64,000 bases of DNA from Lutimaribacter_A marinistellae (GCF_042648365.1 NZ_JBHRXI010000010.1:434001-498000); one strand, 5' to 3'; positions 34,984 through 45,066 are shown, counted from the stretch's first letter. Notes: generated from the letters alone by a model not told the origin. Numbers and translations: made by a program.

Positions 34984-35340
34984 GTGACAGGATATCTGAC
35001 AACACATGTTCTGGACACCAGCCTTGGACGTCCTGCTGCTGGGCTGGAGGTGGTACTTTACCGACTCGACGAAAGCGAACGCACGGAACTGGCCCGGATG
35101 AGAACGAATGACGACGGCCGCACGGACAGGCCTATTCTGCCGCAGGAAAGCTTCTCCCCCGGAACCTACGAACTGGTCTTCATGGCCGGGGCCTATCTGC
35201 GCAAAACCGGAAGCGCCGGCGCGGAACCGCTCTTTCTCGACGAAGTACCGATCCGCTTCGGCATGGCCGACGCGCAGGCGCATTACCACGTGCCGCTCCT
35301 GCTGTCGCCCTACGGCTATTCGACCTATCGCGGAAGCTGA
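34984..35340 (+). CDS. uraH: 5-Hydroxyisourate hydrolase (transthyretin-like)
   Basis: UraH hydrolyses 5-hydroxyisourate, the product of urate oxidation, to OHCU, which the neighbouring UraD domain then decarboxylates. The 118-residue protein matches the family: N-terminal LTTHVLDTSLGRPAAGL with H8, a central arginine region, AHYHVPLLLSPYGYSTYRG, and the family-defining C-terminal YRGS. The start is GTG 34984 with AGGAGG in GCAGGAGGACGCACC upstream. The gap upstream contains a TTATAC-type -10 candidate (about 34911-34916) and an ATTTT-CA-AAAAT palindrome. Ends at a repeat. Confidence 0.95.
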   Translation: MTGYLTTHVLDTSLGRPAAGLEVVLYRLDESERTELARMRTNDDGRTDRPILPQESFSPGTYELVFMAGAYLRKTGSAGAEPLFLDEVPIRFGMADAQAHYHVPLLLSPYGYSTYRGS

Positions 35341-35609
35341 CGCCCGGGGCGCTCCCGCCCCTTCGGCACGCATCTTCGATGCGCCCCCGAAGCGTTGGGC
35401 CGGGCGCCGCGCTGACGCGCGGCGCGCCACCACCGGGTAAGTGCCCGCGAGCCCTTTTCCCTCTATCTCTCTTGTCTTCCCCTTTCCTCTTGCCCGAAAT
35501 ATCCCGGAGCGCGAGGCAGAGCCTCGCACCCGCGCGACAGCGCGGCCCCGCCCAACCCCGAGGAGGGCGCGCGACAGCGCGGACCCGCAGGGGGCGGGAG
35601 CCCCCAGGC
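35341..35609. repeat. Composite palindromic repeat between uraH and kinase-like gene
   Basis: Same architecture as the 32.7 kb copy. A reverse core (35341-35430) starts at the base after the uraH stop, has GCTCCCGCC and a CGCATC-TTC-GATGCG hairpin, then GTTGGGCCGGGCGCCGC. The linker element (35484-35527) has TTGCCCGAAATATCCCGG. A diverged forward core (35528-35609) includes CGCGCGACAGCGCGG twice and ends GGGGGCGGGAGCC at the convergent gene stop. Nothing else is seen in this gap. Confidence 0.8.
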
Positions 35610-36086
35610 TCAGTCGACCTCGTGGGTAACGATGGTGAACCCTTCTGCCTCGCGGGGCGGGACGAAGTGTTTCGCAAAGCGGTGAAACTGCTCTTCGGTC
35701 GGGGCGAATGGGTGGTCTCCGGCGGCGTTGCGCGCCCTCAGCCGTTCGAGGCAGAGCGCATCCGGCGTCATCAGCAGATGCAAACGGTTATCGGCGCCCG
35801 TTCCCGCCACAAGCCCGCGCATCCACTCCCGCTGTTCGACGGTATTCGCCGGGTAGTCCAGCACGACCGGGACACCCACCCGGAGGAGTGCCGTGACATG
35901 CGGGCCCATCGCCTGCCGCAGTTTCGCGGCGCAGCGCAAATAGTCGGCGCCGCTATGCATGTCTTCGGAAAAGAGCGCTGCCAGCCAGGCATCTTCCGAG
36001 ATCAGCACCGCACCCTCGGCACTGGCCAGGCGCGCGGCGAGGGTTGATTTGCCCGAGGCCATCTTGCCGCAGATCATGTGCAACAC
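35610..36086 (-). CDS. P-loop kinase/AAA-type ATP-binding protein
   Basis: About 158 residues with a Walker A near the N-terminus (CGKMASGKSTLAARL), an acidic segment (LISEDAWLAALF) and a helical lid region. It resembles small predicted kinases of the zeta-toxin/gluconate-kinase class often annotated as AAA family ATPase. A VVLDYPANT strand (residues about 77-85) could be the Walker B-like element. GTG 36086 is chosen, with GAGGGG nine bases upstream, giving an MLHMICGK start; TTG 36095 and ATG 36077 are alternatives. It lies 13 bases downstream of the LysR gene and is probably co-transcribed. Substrate unknown. Confidence 0.75.
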   Translation of the reverse strand: MLHMICGKMASGKSTLAARLASAEGAVLISEDAWLAALFSEDMHSGADYLRCAAKLRQAMGPHVTALLRVGVPVVLDYPANTVEQREWMRGLVAGTGADNRLHLLMTPDALCLERLRARNAAGDHPFAPTEEQFHRFAKHFVPPREAEGFTIVTHEVD

Positions 36087-36099
36087 GGCGGCCAACCCC

Positions 36100-37023
36100 T
36101 CACATCCCGCGTTTTTCCGACGCCCGCACGGCGGGGCCGATGCGGTCGGTCATGAAATCCATGAAGAGCCGCGCCTTCGGGTCCTGGTGGCGACGATGGG
36201 TATAGAGGCAGGCCATCTGCACAGGTACGGGCGGCGTGTCCTGCGCCACGGCCACGAGGCGCCCGTCGCGCAGGTGCTCGGCCACTTCGAAGACAGGTTT
36301 CATCGCGATCCCCTGACCAGACAGGGCCCAGTCGGTCAGCACGTCGCCATCGTCGCATTCGTAGCGGCCGGAGACCTTGAACCGTTTCGGGCCTTCCCCG
36401 GTCTGCAGCTGCCACTGGAACTCGGTCGCGCCGGGAAAGCGCAGGTTGAGGCATTCGTGACCCCGTTCCACCAGTTCGGCGCCCGAAGCAGGCATTCCGC
36501 GACGCGCGATGTAGTCGGGCGCGGCGCAGAGCACGCGCTCGCAATCGGCGATCTTACGGATGCGCAGGTTGGAATCCTCGGGCAGGCCGATGAAGAAGGC
36601 GAGGTCGAGCCCCTCGGTCGTCAGGTCGACATGGCGGTCGGTCAGGCGCAGGCGGATGTCGATCTCGGGGTATTGGTCGAGGAACTCGGGTACGTTCGGC
36701 GCGATCAGCCTGCGCCCGACGCCCAGCGGGGCGGCCACGAAGAGCGAACCGCGCGGCGTATCGGTAAGGTGCATGACCTGCGCTTCGGCCTGGTCGACGG
36801 CCTCGAGCACCGATACCGCGCCGGGATAGAAGGCGCGCCCCTGCCCCGTGGCGGTCAGGTTCCGGGTGGTGCGCTGGAACAGGCGGACGCCCAGATGCTC
36901 TTCGAGCTGCGAGATCCGGGCCGATGTGACCGCGGGCGAAATCCGCAGATCGCGCCCGGCGGCGGACATGGAGCCGAGTTCGTAGACCCGGACGAAGGTG
37001 CGGATGTTGTCGAGATAGGACAT
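36100..37023 (-). CDS. LysR-type transcriptional regulator
   Basis: 307 residues. The N-terminal winged helix-turn-helix (FVRVYELGSMSAAGRDLRISPAVTSARISQLEEHLGVRLFQRTTRNLTAT) is typical LysR, and the rest is the periplasmic-binding-fold effector domain. The domain order and the PRGSLFVAAPLGVGRRLIAP stretch resemble the CrgA/DmlR-like group. It is divergent from puuD (97-base gap), so it probably controls puuD or the wider purine island, with urate or an intermediate as possible effector; this is inferred from position. ATG 37023 is used; upstream starts are unlikely. Confidence 0.92.
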   Translation of the reverse strand: MSYLDNIRTFVRVYELGSMSAAGRDLRISPAVTSARISQLEEHLGVRLFQRTTRNLTATGQGRAFYPGAVSVLEAVDQAEAQVMHLTDTPRGSLFVAAPLGVGRRLIAPNVPEFLDQYPEIDIRLRLTDRHVDLTTEGLDLAFFIGLPEDSNLRIRKIADCERVLCAAPDYIARRGMPASGAELVERGHECLNLRFPGATEFQWQLQTGEGPKRFKVSGRYECDDGDVLTDWALSGQGIAMKPVFEVAEHLRDGRLVAVAQDTPPVPVQMACLYTHRRHQDPKARLFMDFMTDRIGPAVRASEKRGM

Positions 37024-37120
37024 CTTGCGGAAAAATTTGATACAGCTTGGCAATCATCGGCAATAGCGAACAATCCCGCGCTTGCCTAGTCTGACCCGGA
37101 ACCACGGAGTTTCGCCGAAG

Positions 37121-38350
37121 ATGTATGACCTTGCCGTTTTCTGGGACTGGACCGGCTTTGCCGTGCGCTGGCTGCATGTGATCACCGCCATCGCCTGGAT
37201 CGGATCGTCCTTCTACTTCATCGCGCTGGACCTGGGCCTGCGCAAGGCGCCCGACCTGCCACCGGGTGCGCATGGCGAGGAATGGCAGGTGCATGGCGGA
37301 GGGTTTTATCACATCCGCAAGTTCCTGGTGGCGCCCGAGCGGATGCCCGAGCACCTGACCTGGTTCAAATGGGAAAGCTATGCCACGTGGCTGTCGGGGG
37401 CGGCGCTGCTGATGATCGTCTACTGGGCGGGCGCGGAACTGTACCTGATCGACGCGCAGAAGGCCGATCTGGCCGTTTGGCAGGGCATCGCGATTTCGGC
37501 CGCGACCCTCGCCGTGGGCTGGCTGGTCTATGACCGGCTGTGCAAGTCGGGGCTGGCCGAGCGGCCGACGCTGTTGATGGTGCTGCTTTTCGCGATGCTG
37601 GTGGCGATGGGCTGGGGGCTGAACCAGGTCTTCACCGGCCGGGCCATGATGCTTCACCTCGGTGCCTTCACCGCGACGATCATGACGGCGAACGTGTTTC
37701 TCATCATCATTCCGAACCAGAAGATCGTGGTGGCCGATCTGAAGGCCGGGCGCGCGCCCGATCCGAAATACGGCAAGATCGCCAAGCTGCGGTCGACGCA
37801 TAACAACTATCTCACCCTGCCGGTGATCTTCCTGATGCTTTCCAATCACTATCCGCTGGCCTTCGCCACCGAGTACAACTGGATCATTGCGGCGCTGGTG
37901 TTCCTGATGGGGGTCACGATCCGGCACTTCTTCAACACGATGCATGCCGGCGGCGAAAAGCCGTGGTGGACCTGGGGCGCGACGCTGATTCTGTTCCTGT
38001 GCATCATGTGGCTGTCGACCGCGCCGATGTATCGCCCGCTGGAAGAAGCCGAGGCAGCCCCGCTCACCCCATACGAGCAGAAATTCGCCGAGGCGCCGGG
38101 ATTCGAGGCAGCGCACGATGTTGTGATGGGGCGGTGTTCGATGTGCCATGCGCGCGAGCCCGTCTGGGACGGCCTGCACTGGGCGCCCAAGGGCGTACTG
38201 CTTGAAACGGCGGGCGATATGGCGCGCAACGCGCGCGATATCTACCTTCAGGCCGGGGTGAGCCACGCGATGCCGCCGGCCAATGTCACCTGGATGGAAC
38301 CCGAGGACCGCGACGCCATCGTCGCGTGGTACCGGGCGGCCACGCGATAG
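37121..38350 (+). CDS. puuD: Urate hydroxylase PuuD (membrane, cytochrome c domain)
   Basis: PuuD oxidises urate to 5-hydroxyisourate and passes electrons to the respiratory chain, instead of the soluble O2-dependent uricase. The 409-residue protein has about eight helices in the N-terminal domain, with conserved histidines in WLHVITAIAWIGSSFYF, GGFYHIRKF and LRSTHNNYLTLPV. A C-terminal cytochrome c part (about 330-409) has heme motif CSMCH and an axial methionine in VSHAMPPANVTWM. ATG 37121 begins at MYDLAVFWDWTG. It completes the urate-to-allantoin set with UraH and the PuuE-UraD fusion. Divergent from the LysR gene. Confidence 0.93.
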   Translation: MYDLAVFWDWTGFAVRWLHVITAIAWIGSSFYFIALDLGLRKAPDLPPGAHGEEWQVHGGGFYHIRKFLVAPERMPEHLTWFKWESYATWLSGAALLMIVYWAGAELYLIDAQKADLAVWQGIAISAATLAVGWLVYDRLCKSGLAERPTLLMVLLFAMLVAMGWGLNQVFTGRAMMLHLGAFTATIMTANVFLIIIPNQKIVVADLKAGRAPDPKYGKIAKLRSTHNNYLTLPVIFLMLSNHYPLAFATEYNWIIAALVFLMGVTIRHFFNTMHAGGEKPWWTWGATLILFLCIMWLSTAPMYRPLEEAEAAPLTPYEQKFAEAPGFEAAHDVVMGRCSMCHAREPVWDGLHWAPKGVLLETAGDMARNARDIYLQAGVSHAMPPANVTWMEPEDRDAIVAWYRAATR

Positions 38351-38494
38351 GTGCGGCTTCCGCGCAACAGCGAGAGTTTGCGCGTTCCCCCAACGGCAAC
38401 GGCTGTGCTACACGTTGCGGGATGACGGGCAAAATCGGCAAGACCTAGAGACGACCGGCCGTCATCGACGGGATGAGGCAGTCTGGAGCCGGAG

Positions 38495-40300
38495 ATGATT
38501 GGAAATGGGCGTTGGGGGACCGCCTTGCGCGGCCTCTGTATCGGATGCGCGGTGATCTTTCCCGGTGTCGCGGTGGCGCTTGAGACGGTTCTGAACGTTT
38601 CCGGCGGCTCGCCGAACCTGCGCGACCGGATCGAGCAGTCGTCTTCCGTTCTGAACGCCGAGGAACGCGGGCTGGACGCCCCGCTGGAGCTGTTATCCGC
38701 CGCGCAGGCCGATTACCGCACGATCGTCCAGATCCTGTATGACGAGGGACATTTCGGGCCGGTGGTGAATATCCGGCTCGATGGGCGCGAGGCCGCACGG
38801 GTCAATCCGCTGTCGCCCCCCAGCGCGGTGCAGCGGGTCGAGGTCATCGTCGAGGCGGGCCCGGCATTCCGTTTCGGGCAGGCAGTGATCACGCCCGTGG
38901 CGCCGGGCACGGAACTGCCCGAGGAATTCGTGACCGGCGGGGTCGCAAACACCGGGATCATCCGCGACACGGTGTCCGAGGGGCTGACAAGCTGGCGCGA
39001 ACTGGGCCACCCAAAGGCCGAGCTTGGCAACCAGAACATACGCGCGCGCCATGCGCAGGCCCTGCTGGATGCCGAGATCAGGCTGGCACCCGGTCCGCAG
39101 CTCGCCTTTGGCGATTTGCGGATAAGCGGACCCACTGCCGTGTCGGAACGCGCGATCCGCAAGATCGCGGGCTTTCCCACCGGCGAGATCTATTCGCCTG
39201 ACGATTTGCAGAAATCGGGCAGCCGGTTGCGGCGTACGGGCGCGTTCCAGTCGGTTTCGTTCCAGGAGGCCGAGGTTCCGAACCCCGACGGCACGCTGGA
39301 CTATACGCTGACGCTGGAGGACATGCCGCAGCGGCGGATCACCTTCGGTGCCGAGATTTCGTCGCGCGAGGGGATCGACCTGACCGTGGCGTGGATGCAC
39401 CGCAACCTGTTCGGCAATGCCGAGCGGTTCCGGTTCGAGGCGTCGCTGCGCAACATCGGCGGCGATGAGGATCTGGACGGGCGGATCGGTCTGCGCCTGG
39501 ACGAGCCCGCGCGGTTCGGCCCGGATGACAGTGCGTTCTGGATCGCGCAGATCGAGCGGCAGAACCGCCTGCACTACAACCTGCTGCAGGCCGATGTCGG
39601 ATACGGTACGCGGCGGACATTCTCGGACACCTTCTTTGCCGAGGCTTGGGCCGGGTTCTCGTATTCGGATGCCGACGACGCCTATGGGACCGACCGCAAG
39701 TTCCGCTACCTGCTGATCGCGGCGCGGACCGAGCTGGACGAGCGCGACAGCAGCGTCAGCGCGACGAGCGGATATTACCTCAATGCCGAGCTGACGCCGT
39801 TTGCCGGGCTGGGCGATGCCGATTCCGGTCTGCGGGCATTCGTCGATGGCCGGGCCTACTGGACACCCGGTGTCGAGGGGCGCGTGACGCTTGCGGGCCG
39901 GATGCAGATCGGCTCGGTCATGGGGCCTTCGGCTTCGGGCGTGACGCCGGGTTTCCTGTTCTTCTCGGGCGGTGCGGGCACGGTGCGCGGCCAGCCTTAT
40001 GAAAGCCTCGGCATTCCCGTGGGCGCCAATACGGCGGGCGGCAAATCCTTCCTCGGCGTGTCGGCCGAAGTTCGCGGCCAGGTCACCGAGCGTATCCAGG
40101 TGGTGGGCTTTTACGACTGGGGCGCGGTCGATGACAGCGCCTTTATCTCGACCGGAGCCGAGAGCCACGCAGGCGCCGGGCTGGGCGTTCGCTATGGCCT
40201 GGGCGGGTTCGGCCCGCTGCGGCTGGACCTTGCCTATCCGGTTCAGGGTGACACCGGCGACGGGCTGCAATTCTACATAGGTATCGGGCAGGCCTTTTGA
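38495..40300 (+). CDS. tamA: TamA, outer-membrane BamA-family assembly protein
   Basis: TamA forms an Omp85-type barrel that works with TamB to assemble outer-membrane proteins or move lipids. The 601-residue protein has a signal peptide (LRGLCIGCAVIFPGVAVA), about three POTRA domains (residues 30-270) and a C-terminal 16-strand barrel. The barrel carries the VRGQPYESLG loop motif (VRG/F tetrad of Omp85 lid loop) and ends in QFYIGIGQAF with the terminal aromatic typical of outer-membrane barrels. GGAG six bases before ATG 38495. It overlaps or abuts tamB, as in other proteobacteria. Confidence 0.93.
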   Translation: MIGNGRWGTALRGLCIGCAVIFPGVAVALETVLNVSGGSPNLRDRIEQSSSVLNAEERGLDAPLELLSAAQADYRTIVQILYDEGHFGPVVNIRLDGREAARVNPLSPPSAVQRVEVIVEAGPAFRFGQAVITPVAPGTELPEEFVTGGVANTGIIRDTVSEGLTSWRELGHPKAELGNQNIRARHAQALLDAEIRLAPGPQLAFGDLRISGPTAVSERAIRKIAGFPTGEIYSPDDLQKSGSRLRRTGAFQSVSFQEAEVPNPDGTLDYTLTLEDMPQRRITFGAEISSREGIDLTVAWMHRNLFGNAERFRFEASLRNIGGDEDLDGRIGLRLDEPARFGPDDSAFWIAQIERQNRLHYNLLQADVGYGTRRTFSDTFFAEAWAGFSYSDADDAYGTDRKFRYLLIAARTELDERDSSVSATSGYYLNAELTPFAGLGDADSGLRAFVDGRAYWTPGVEGRVTLAGRMQIGSVMGPSASGVTPGFLFFSGGAGTVRGQPYESLGIPVGANTAGGKSFLGVSAEVRGQVTERIQVVGFYDWGAVDDSAFISTGAESHAGAGLGVRYGLGGFGPLRLDLAYPVQGDTGDGLQFYIGIGQAF

Positions 40301-40302
40301 TC

Positions 40303-43300
40303 ATGCGCAGATATTCCCCCCTCCTCCTTGCCGCCGCCGTCACCGTTCCTCTCGCGGTTCCCGCGCAGGAAACGCAGGACCTGGAGGAGACCGGGGGCCT
40401 GCTGGTCAATTTCCTTGAGGATACGCTTTCGGGTGAGGGGCGGAACGTGCAGGTCCGTGGCCTCGACGGCGCGTTGAGTTCGCGCGCGACGATCGCCCAG
40501 ATCGTGATCTCGGACGATGAGGGCGCATGGCTGACCATCAATGACGCGGTGCTGGACTGGAACCGGCTGGCGCTGATCCGGGGGCGATTCTCGGTCAACG
40601 AACTGACCGCCGGTGAAATCCTGATCGAACGCGCGCCCAACGCGCCGCCGCTGGCGGAAGACCTGCCGGAACCCGAAGCGCAGCCGTTTCGCCTGCCGGA
40701 ACTGCCTGTCGCGATTCAGCTGGGAGAGCTGCGGGTGGACCGGCTGCTGCTGGGTGCGCCGCTGGTCGGCACCGAGGCCGAGCTTGAAGTGGCGGGCACG
40801 CTGGAACTGGCCGATGGGGCGCTGGATACCGACCTGTCGGTGACACGGCTGGACCGCCCGGGCGACGTGGTCGAATTGCAGGCGGCGTTCAGCAACGAGA
40901 CGAACGAGATCGCCATTGACCTGCAGGTGATCGAGGATGAAGGCGGGCTGATTTCCACCACGCTGAACCTGCCGGATACGCCGCCGCTGATGCTGCGGGC
41001 GCAAGGCACCGGCCCGATCACCGATTTCACCGCCGACATCACGTTGGCAAGCGACGAGGTGGAACGGGTGGCCGGCCAGGTCCGTCTGCGCGAGGCGCCG
41101 CCCGAGGAGGGCGAGGACCAGACCCTGCCCGCGGGCATCGCCTTTACCGCCGATATCAGCGGCGACCTGACACCGTTTTTCGCCGATGAGTACGATCCCT
41201 TTTTCGGCACCGACACCCGGCTTTTCGTCGACGGGTCCCGCGAAGCCGACGGGCGGCTCGAGATCGAGGCGGCCGAGATCACTTCGAGTGCGCTGCAACT
41301 GGAGGCGGCGCTGATCCTTGCCGCTGGCGGTGACATCGAGGAGGTCGCGCTGCAGGGCCGGATCACCCCGCCCGATGGGGAAAGCGTCACCCTGCCCGTG
41401 GCCGAGCCGCGAATCCTGCTGGGATCGGCGCAGGTATCGGCCCGGTTCGACAGCGAAACCGGCAATGGCTGGGACCTGAGCCTGACCGCGCGCGACGTGG
41501 ACAGCACCCAGTTCGCGGTGGAGCTGGCGCAGATCACAGCGCAGGGAACGCTGGACCAGGTGCAATCGCCGCCTGACCTGCAGGGGGATCTGAGCGCGGC
41601 GCTTGACGGGCTGGCCTTTGCCGAACCGGCGCTTGCCGAGGCCGTGGGCGAACGGTTGGTTCTTGACGGGTTCTTTGAACTCGCGCCTTCGGGCGATCTG
41701 TTCCTGCGCGATTTCGAGCTGGAAGGCACCGATTACGCCGCGCAGCTGGAAGCGGTGCTGGACGGTCTGACCAGCGGTTTTGCCATCGAGGGCGAGGCAA
41801 ACGTTCAGGCCGATGACCTGTCGCGCTTTTCCCGCATCGCGGGCCAGGACCTTGCAGGTGCGGTCGAGGCCAGCATTCGCGGCTCGGGCTCGCCCTTGGG
41901 CGGCGATTTCGACGTGCAGATCGAGGCGCAGGGCCGCGACCTTGCAAGCGGTATGGCCGAGATCGACCCGCTTATCGAAGGCGACAGCCGGATCGAGCTG
42001 GACGCGGTGCGCGACGGCAGCGGCTTTACCATCCGGCGCGCCTTTGTCGATGCCGCGGCGGTAACGGCCGAAGCGTCCGCCCGGCTGACAAGCCCCGAGG
42101 GTGTCCTGACCTTTGACGGCGATCTGGACCTCGCAACGCCGGACCTGTCGCGTTTCTCGGCCCTTGCAGGGCTGGATCTGGGCGGTGCGACCGAGTTGCG
42201 GTTCCAGGGGCGCGGACAGCCCGAGACGCTGATTTTCGACGGAACGCTCGACCTGACAGGGCGCAACCTGCGCACCGGGCTGGAGCAGGTCGATCCGCTT
42301 TTGCAGGGCCGGATGCAGGTGACGCTGGATGCGAGCAGCGATGGCGATCTGGTCGAGATCCGCTCGGCCGATATCGACGGCCAGAACTGGACGCTGGATG
42401 CCGCGGCCACGATCCGCGAACCTGCCGGGACAGGCGAAGTCGATGGCCAGATCACCCTGACCGCGCGCGATGCGGGCATCTTTTCCGGGCTTGCGGGCAT
42501 GGACCTGTCGGGCAGCGCACAGGCGATGGTGACCGGCTCGGGCACGATCCGGGAGCCGAGTTTTGACGCGCGGCTGGAGCTGGAAAGCACAGACCTGCGC
42601 ACGAGCAAACCCGAGTTCGACCGCCTGCTGCGCGGCGATGCGCGCATCCTTGCGGTGGCGCGCGGCGATCTGGACGCGGTCGAGATCGAACGGTTCACCA
42701 TCGATGCCCCGGCGGTGAACGCCGATGTCAGCGCCACGGTCACAGACCCGATGGGCGCGCTGGCGGTCGATGGCACGGCCGAGGTCAGCGCCCCGAACCT
42801 GGCCGTGTTTTCCGGACTGGCGGGCATGGACCTGGCGGGCCGCGTGCAGGCCAGCGTGGCGGGTTCGGGGTCTGTCGGTGAGCAGAGTTTTGACGCAGAG
42901 CTGGAGGTCACGGGTACGAACCTGCGCACGGGCCAGGCGGAGTTCGATCGTCTGCTGCGGGGCGATGCGCGCATTTCGGCCGTGGCGCGCGGTGACATGG
43001 ACGCCGTCGAGATCGAGCAACTGACAGTCAACGCGCAGGCCATCGACGCCGATCTGAGCGCCACGATCACCGACCCGCTGGGACAGGTGAGCGTTGATGG
43101 CCGCGCCGCGGTGAGCGCGCCGGACCTGGGCGCCTTTTCGGGCCTTGCAAAGATGGACCTTGGCGGAGGGGTGGCCGTGAGTCTCGAAGGGTCGGCGACG
43201 CCCGAGACACGGGTTTTCGACCTTGTGCTGTCGTTGCAGGGGCAGAACCTGCAGACCGGGATCGCCGAGGTCGACCAGCTGATCACCGGCCGTACGACCC

Positions 43301-45066
43301 TGGAATTCGACGGTGCAAACAATGACGAGGGGCTGCGGATCCGCACGCTTGACCTCGATACGGCGGCAGTCACGGCCGATGCGCAGGGCCTGGTAAGCAC
43401 GCAGGGCGGGTCGCTGGATCTGCAGGCGCGGCTGGACAATGTCGCACGGTTCCTTCCGGGTGTGCAGGGGCCCCTGACGCTGGACGGTACCCTGGCACCG
43501 CAGGGCAACGACGGGGTTCGCGGTAACGTGACGTTGCGCGGGCCGGACAGCTCCTTTGCCGATGTCTCGGGCACGGTGACGGCGCAAGGCGCGGCGGATA
43601 TCGATTTCGACGCCCGGTTCGACCAGATCCAGCGCTTTGTCCCGCAGTTGAGCGGCGCGATCACCGCGCAGGGCAATGCCCAACGCGCTGACGGCGTGTG
43701 GCGTATCGATGGCAGCGCGACCGGGCCTGCGGGCCTTACTTCGGACGTGTCCGGCACCTTCAGCGAGGCCTCGGGCGCGGCCGATCTGGCGGCGCGGGGC
43801 CAGGTAAACCTTGCAATCGCCAATTTCTTTGTCTCGCCCAACCAGGTCGCGGGTAACGCGCAATACGATATCCGCCTGCAGGGGCAGCCGTCGCTCGACG
43901 CGATAAGCGGTACGATCTCGACCTCCGGCACACGGGTCGCGGTGCCATCCGTCGGTGTCACGGTGGAAGGGATCAACGGGACAGTTCGGCTGGCCTCGAG
44001 CCAGGCGCAGATCACCATGACCGGCGGGCTGGCCACGGGCGGCACTTTCCGCGTCGCGGGGCCGGTGGCGTTGGCACCGCCCTTTGACGGGCAGATCACG
44101 ATCGCGCTGAACGAGCTGGTTCTGACCGATCAGGTTCTCTATGAAACGCGGCTGGGCGGAGAGCTGTCGATCTCTGGTCAGTTGCTGACCAATCGCAGCG
44201 TGGCCGGCACGATCCAGGTGGGCGAGACGAATATCAACCTTGCCGCACTGGGCGGTGCGGCCAATGCAGCGCCGATCCCGCCCATCACCCATGTGAACGA
44301 GCCCGGCGCGGTCCGCGATACGCGCGACAAGGCCAACCTGATTGCAACGGGCGACGGGACCGGCGGCAGCAGCCGCACCACGCTGGACGTGTCGATCAAC
44401 GCGCCGAACCGGATCTTTGTCCGCGGGCGCGGGTTGAACGCCGAGCTTGGCGGTTCCATCGATATCAACGGGACGGCCGGAAGACCCGTGCCCTCGGGGC
44501 AGATCAGCCTGATCCGCGGCGTGTTCGACATTCTTGGCCGGCGTCTGGACCTGACCCGCGGGGTGATCTCCTTGCAGGGCGACCTGACCCCCTACCTGGA
44601 ATTCGAATCCACCACCTCGACCAGTGACGGGCAGGCCACGCTGGAAATTGCCGGCCCGCTCGACGCGCCTGTCATCGAGATCACGTCGGAGCCCGAACGC
44701 CCGACCGAGGAGGCGCTGGCAATGCTGCTGTTCGGTAACAGGTTCTCGGAACTGTCGCCGTTGGTCATCGCGCAGATGGCGGCCTCGCTTGCGACGCTGA
44801 GTGGCGGCGGCGGGGGTGCGCAGGATGGGCTGCGGGAGGCGACCGGCGTCGATTCGGTGGATATCAGCACCGACGAGGGCGGCGATGCGCAGGTCGGGCT
44901 GGGCGCCTATATCGCCGACGGGGTCTATACCGATGTCACCGTGAACACCGAGGGCAAGACCGAGGTCAACCTCAACCTCGACGTGACCGACAACCTGACC
45001 CTGCGCGGCACCGTGGATGGCGAGGGCGAAACGGGCGTCGGGATCTTTTTCGAGCGCGATTACTGA
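40303..45066 (+). CDS. tamB: TamB, translocation and assembly module protein
   Basis: About 1587 residues. An N-terminal signal or anchor (YSPLLLAAAVTVPLAVPAQ), a long beta-rich repeat body that spans the periplasm as a groove, and a C-terminal DUF490 domain (about 1240-1587; LRGTVDGEGETGVGIFFERDY at the very end). TamB-type proteins are AsmA-like and thought to bridge membranes for lipid transport. The middle contains five tandem copies of a roughly 108-residue unit. TTG 40297 overlaps tamA, but ATG 40303 gives the conserved leader. The 4-base-scale junction with tamA implies co-translation. Confidence 0.93.
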   Translation: MRRYSPLLLAAAVTVPLAVPAQETQDLEETGGLLVNFLEDTLSGEGRNVQVRGLDGALSSRATIAQIVISDDEGAWLTINDAVLDWNRLALIRGRFSVNELTAGEILIERAPNAPPLAEDLPEPEAQPFRLPELPVAIQLGELRVDRLLLGAPLVGTEAELEVAGTLELADGALDTDLSVTRLDRPGDVVELQAAFSNETNEIAIDLQVIEDEGGLISTTLNLPDTPPLMLRAQGTGPITDFTADITLASDEVERVAGQVRLREAPPEEGEDQTLPAGIAFTADISGDLTPFFADEYDPFFGTDTRLFVDGSREADGRLEIEAAEITSSALQLEAALILAAGGDIEEVALQGRITPPDGESVTLPVAEPRILLGSAQVSARFDSETGNGWDLSLTARDVDSTQFAVELAQITAQGTLDQVQSPPDLQGDLSAALDGLAFAEPALAEAVGERLVLDGFFELAPSGDLFLRDFELEGTDYAAQLEAVLDGLTSGFAIEGEANVQADDLSRFSRIAGQDLAGAVEASIRGSGSPLGGDFDVQIEAQGRDLASGMAEIDPLIEGDSRIELDAVRDGSGFTIRRAFVDAAAVTAEASARLTSPEGVLTFDGDLDLATPDLSRFSALAGLDLGGATELRFQGRGQPETLIFDGTLDLTGRNLRTGLEQVDPLLQGRMQVTLDASSDGDLVEIRSADIDGQNWTLDAAATIREPAGTGEVDGQITLTARDAGIFSGLAGMDLSGSAQAMVTGSGTIREPSFDARLELESTDLRTSKPEFDRLLRGDARILAVARGDLDAVEIERFTIDAPAVNADVSATVTDPMGALAVDGTAEVSAPNLAVFSGLAGMDLAGRVQASVAGSGSVGEQSFDAELEVTGTNLRTGQAEFDRLLRGDARISAVARGDMDAVEIEQLTVNAQAIDADLSATITDPLGQVSVDGRAAVSAPDLGAFSGLAKMDLGGGVAVSLEGSATPETRVFDLVLSLQGQNLQTGIAEVDQLITGRTTLEFDGANNDEGLRIRTLDLDTAAVTADAQGLVSTQGGSLDLQARLDNVARFLPGVQGPLTLDGTLAPQGNDGVRGNVTLRGPDSSFADVSGTVTAQGAADIDFDARFDQIQRFVPQLSGAITAQGNAQRADGVWRIDGSATGPAGLTSDVSGTFSEASGAADLAARGQVNLAIANFFVSPNQVAGNAQYDIRLQGQPSLDAISGTISTSGTRVAVPSVGVTVEGINGTVRLASSQAQITMTGGLATGGTFRVAGPVALAPPFDGQITIALNELVLTDQVLYETRLGGELSISGQLLTNRSVAGTIQVGETNINLAALGGAANAAPIPPITHVNEPGAVRDTRDKANLIATGDGTGGSSRTTLDVSINAPNRIFVRGRGLNAELGGSIDINGTAGRPVPSGQISLIRGVFDILGRRLDLTRGVISLQGDLTPYLEFESTTSTSDGQATLEIAGPLDAPVIEITSEPERPTEEALAMLLFGNRFSELSPLVIAQMAASLATLSGGGGGAQDGLREATGVDSVDISTDEGGDAQVGLGAYIADGVYTDVTVNTEGKTEVNLNLDVTDNLTLRGTVDGEGETGVGIFFERDY
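41815..43440 (+). repeat. Five tandem ~324-base repeats inside tamB
   Basis: The unit begins near 41815, 42140, 42474, 42798 and 43122. Each starts with a variant of DLxxFSxLAGxDLxG and contains LRTGxxExDxLLRGDARI. Spacing is 324 to 334 bases, so about 108 residues. Copies three and four share long near-identical stretches (FSGLAGMDL and FDRLLRGDARI), indicating fairly recent duplication. They extend the TamB groove length. Confidence 0.85.
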
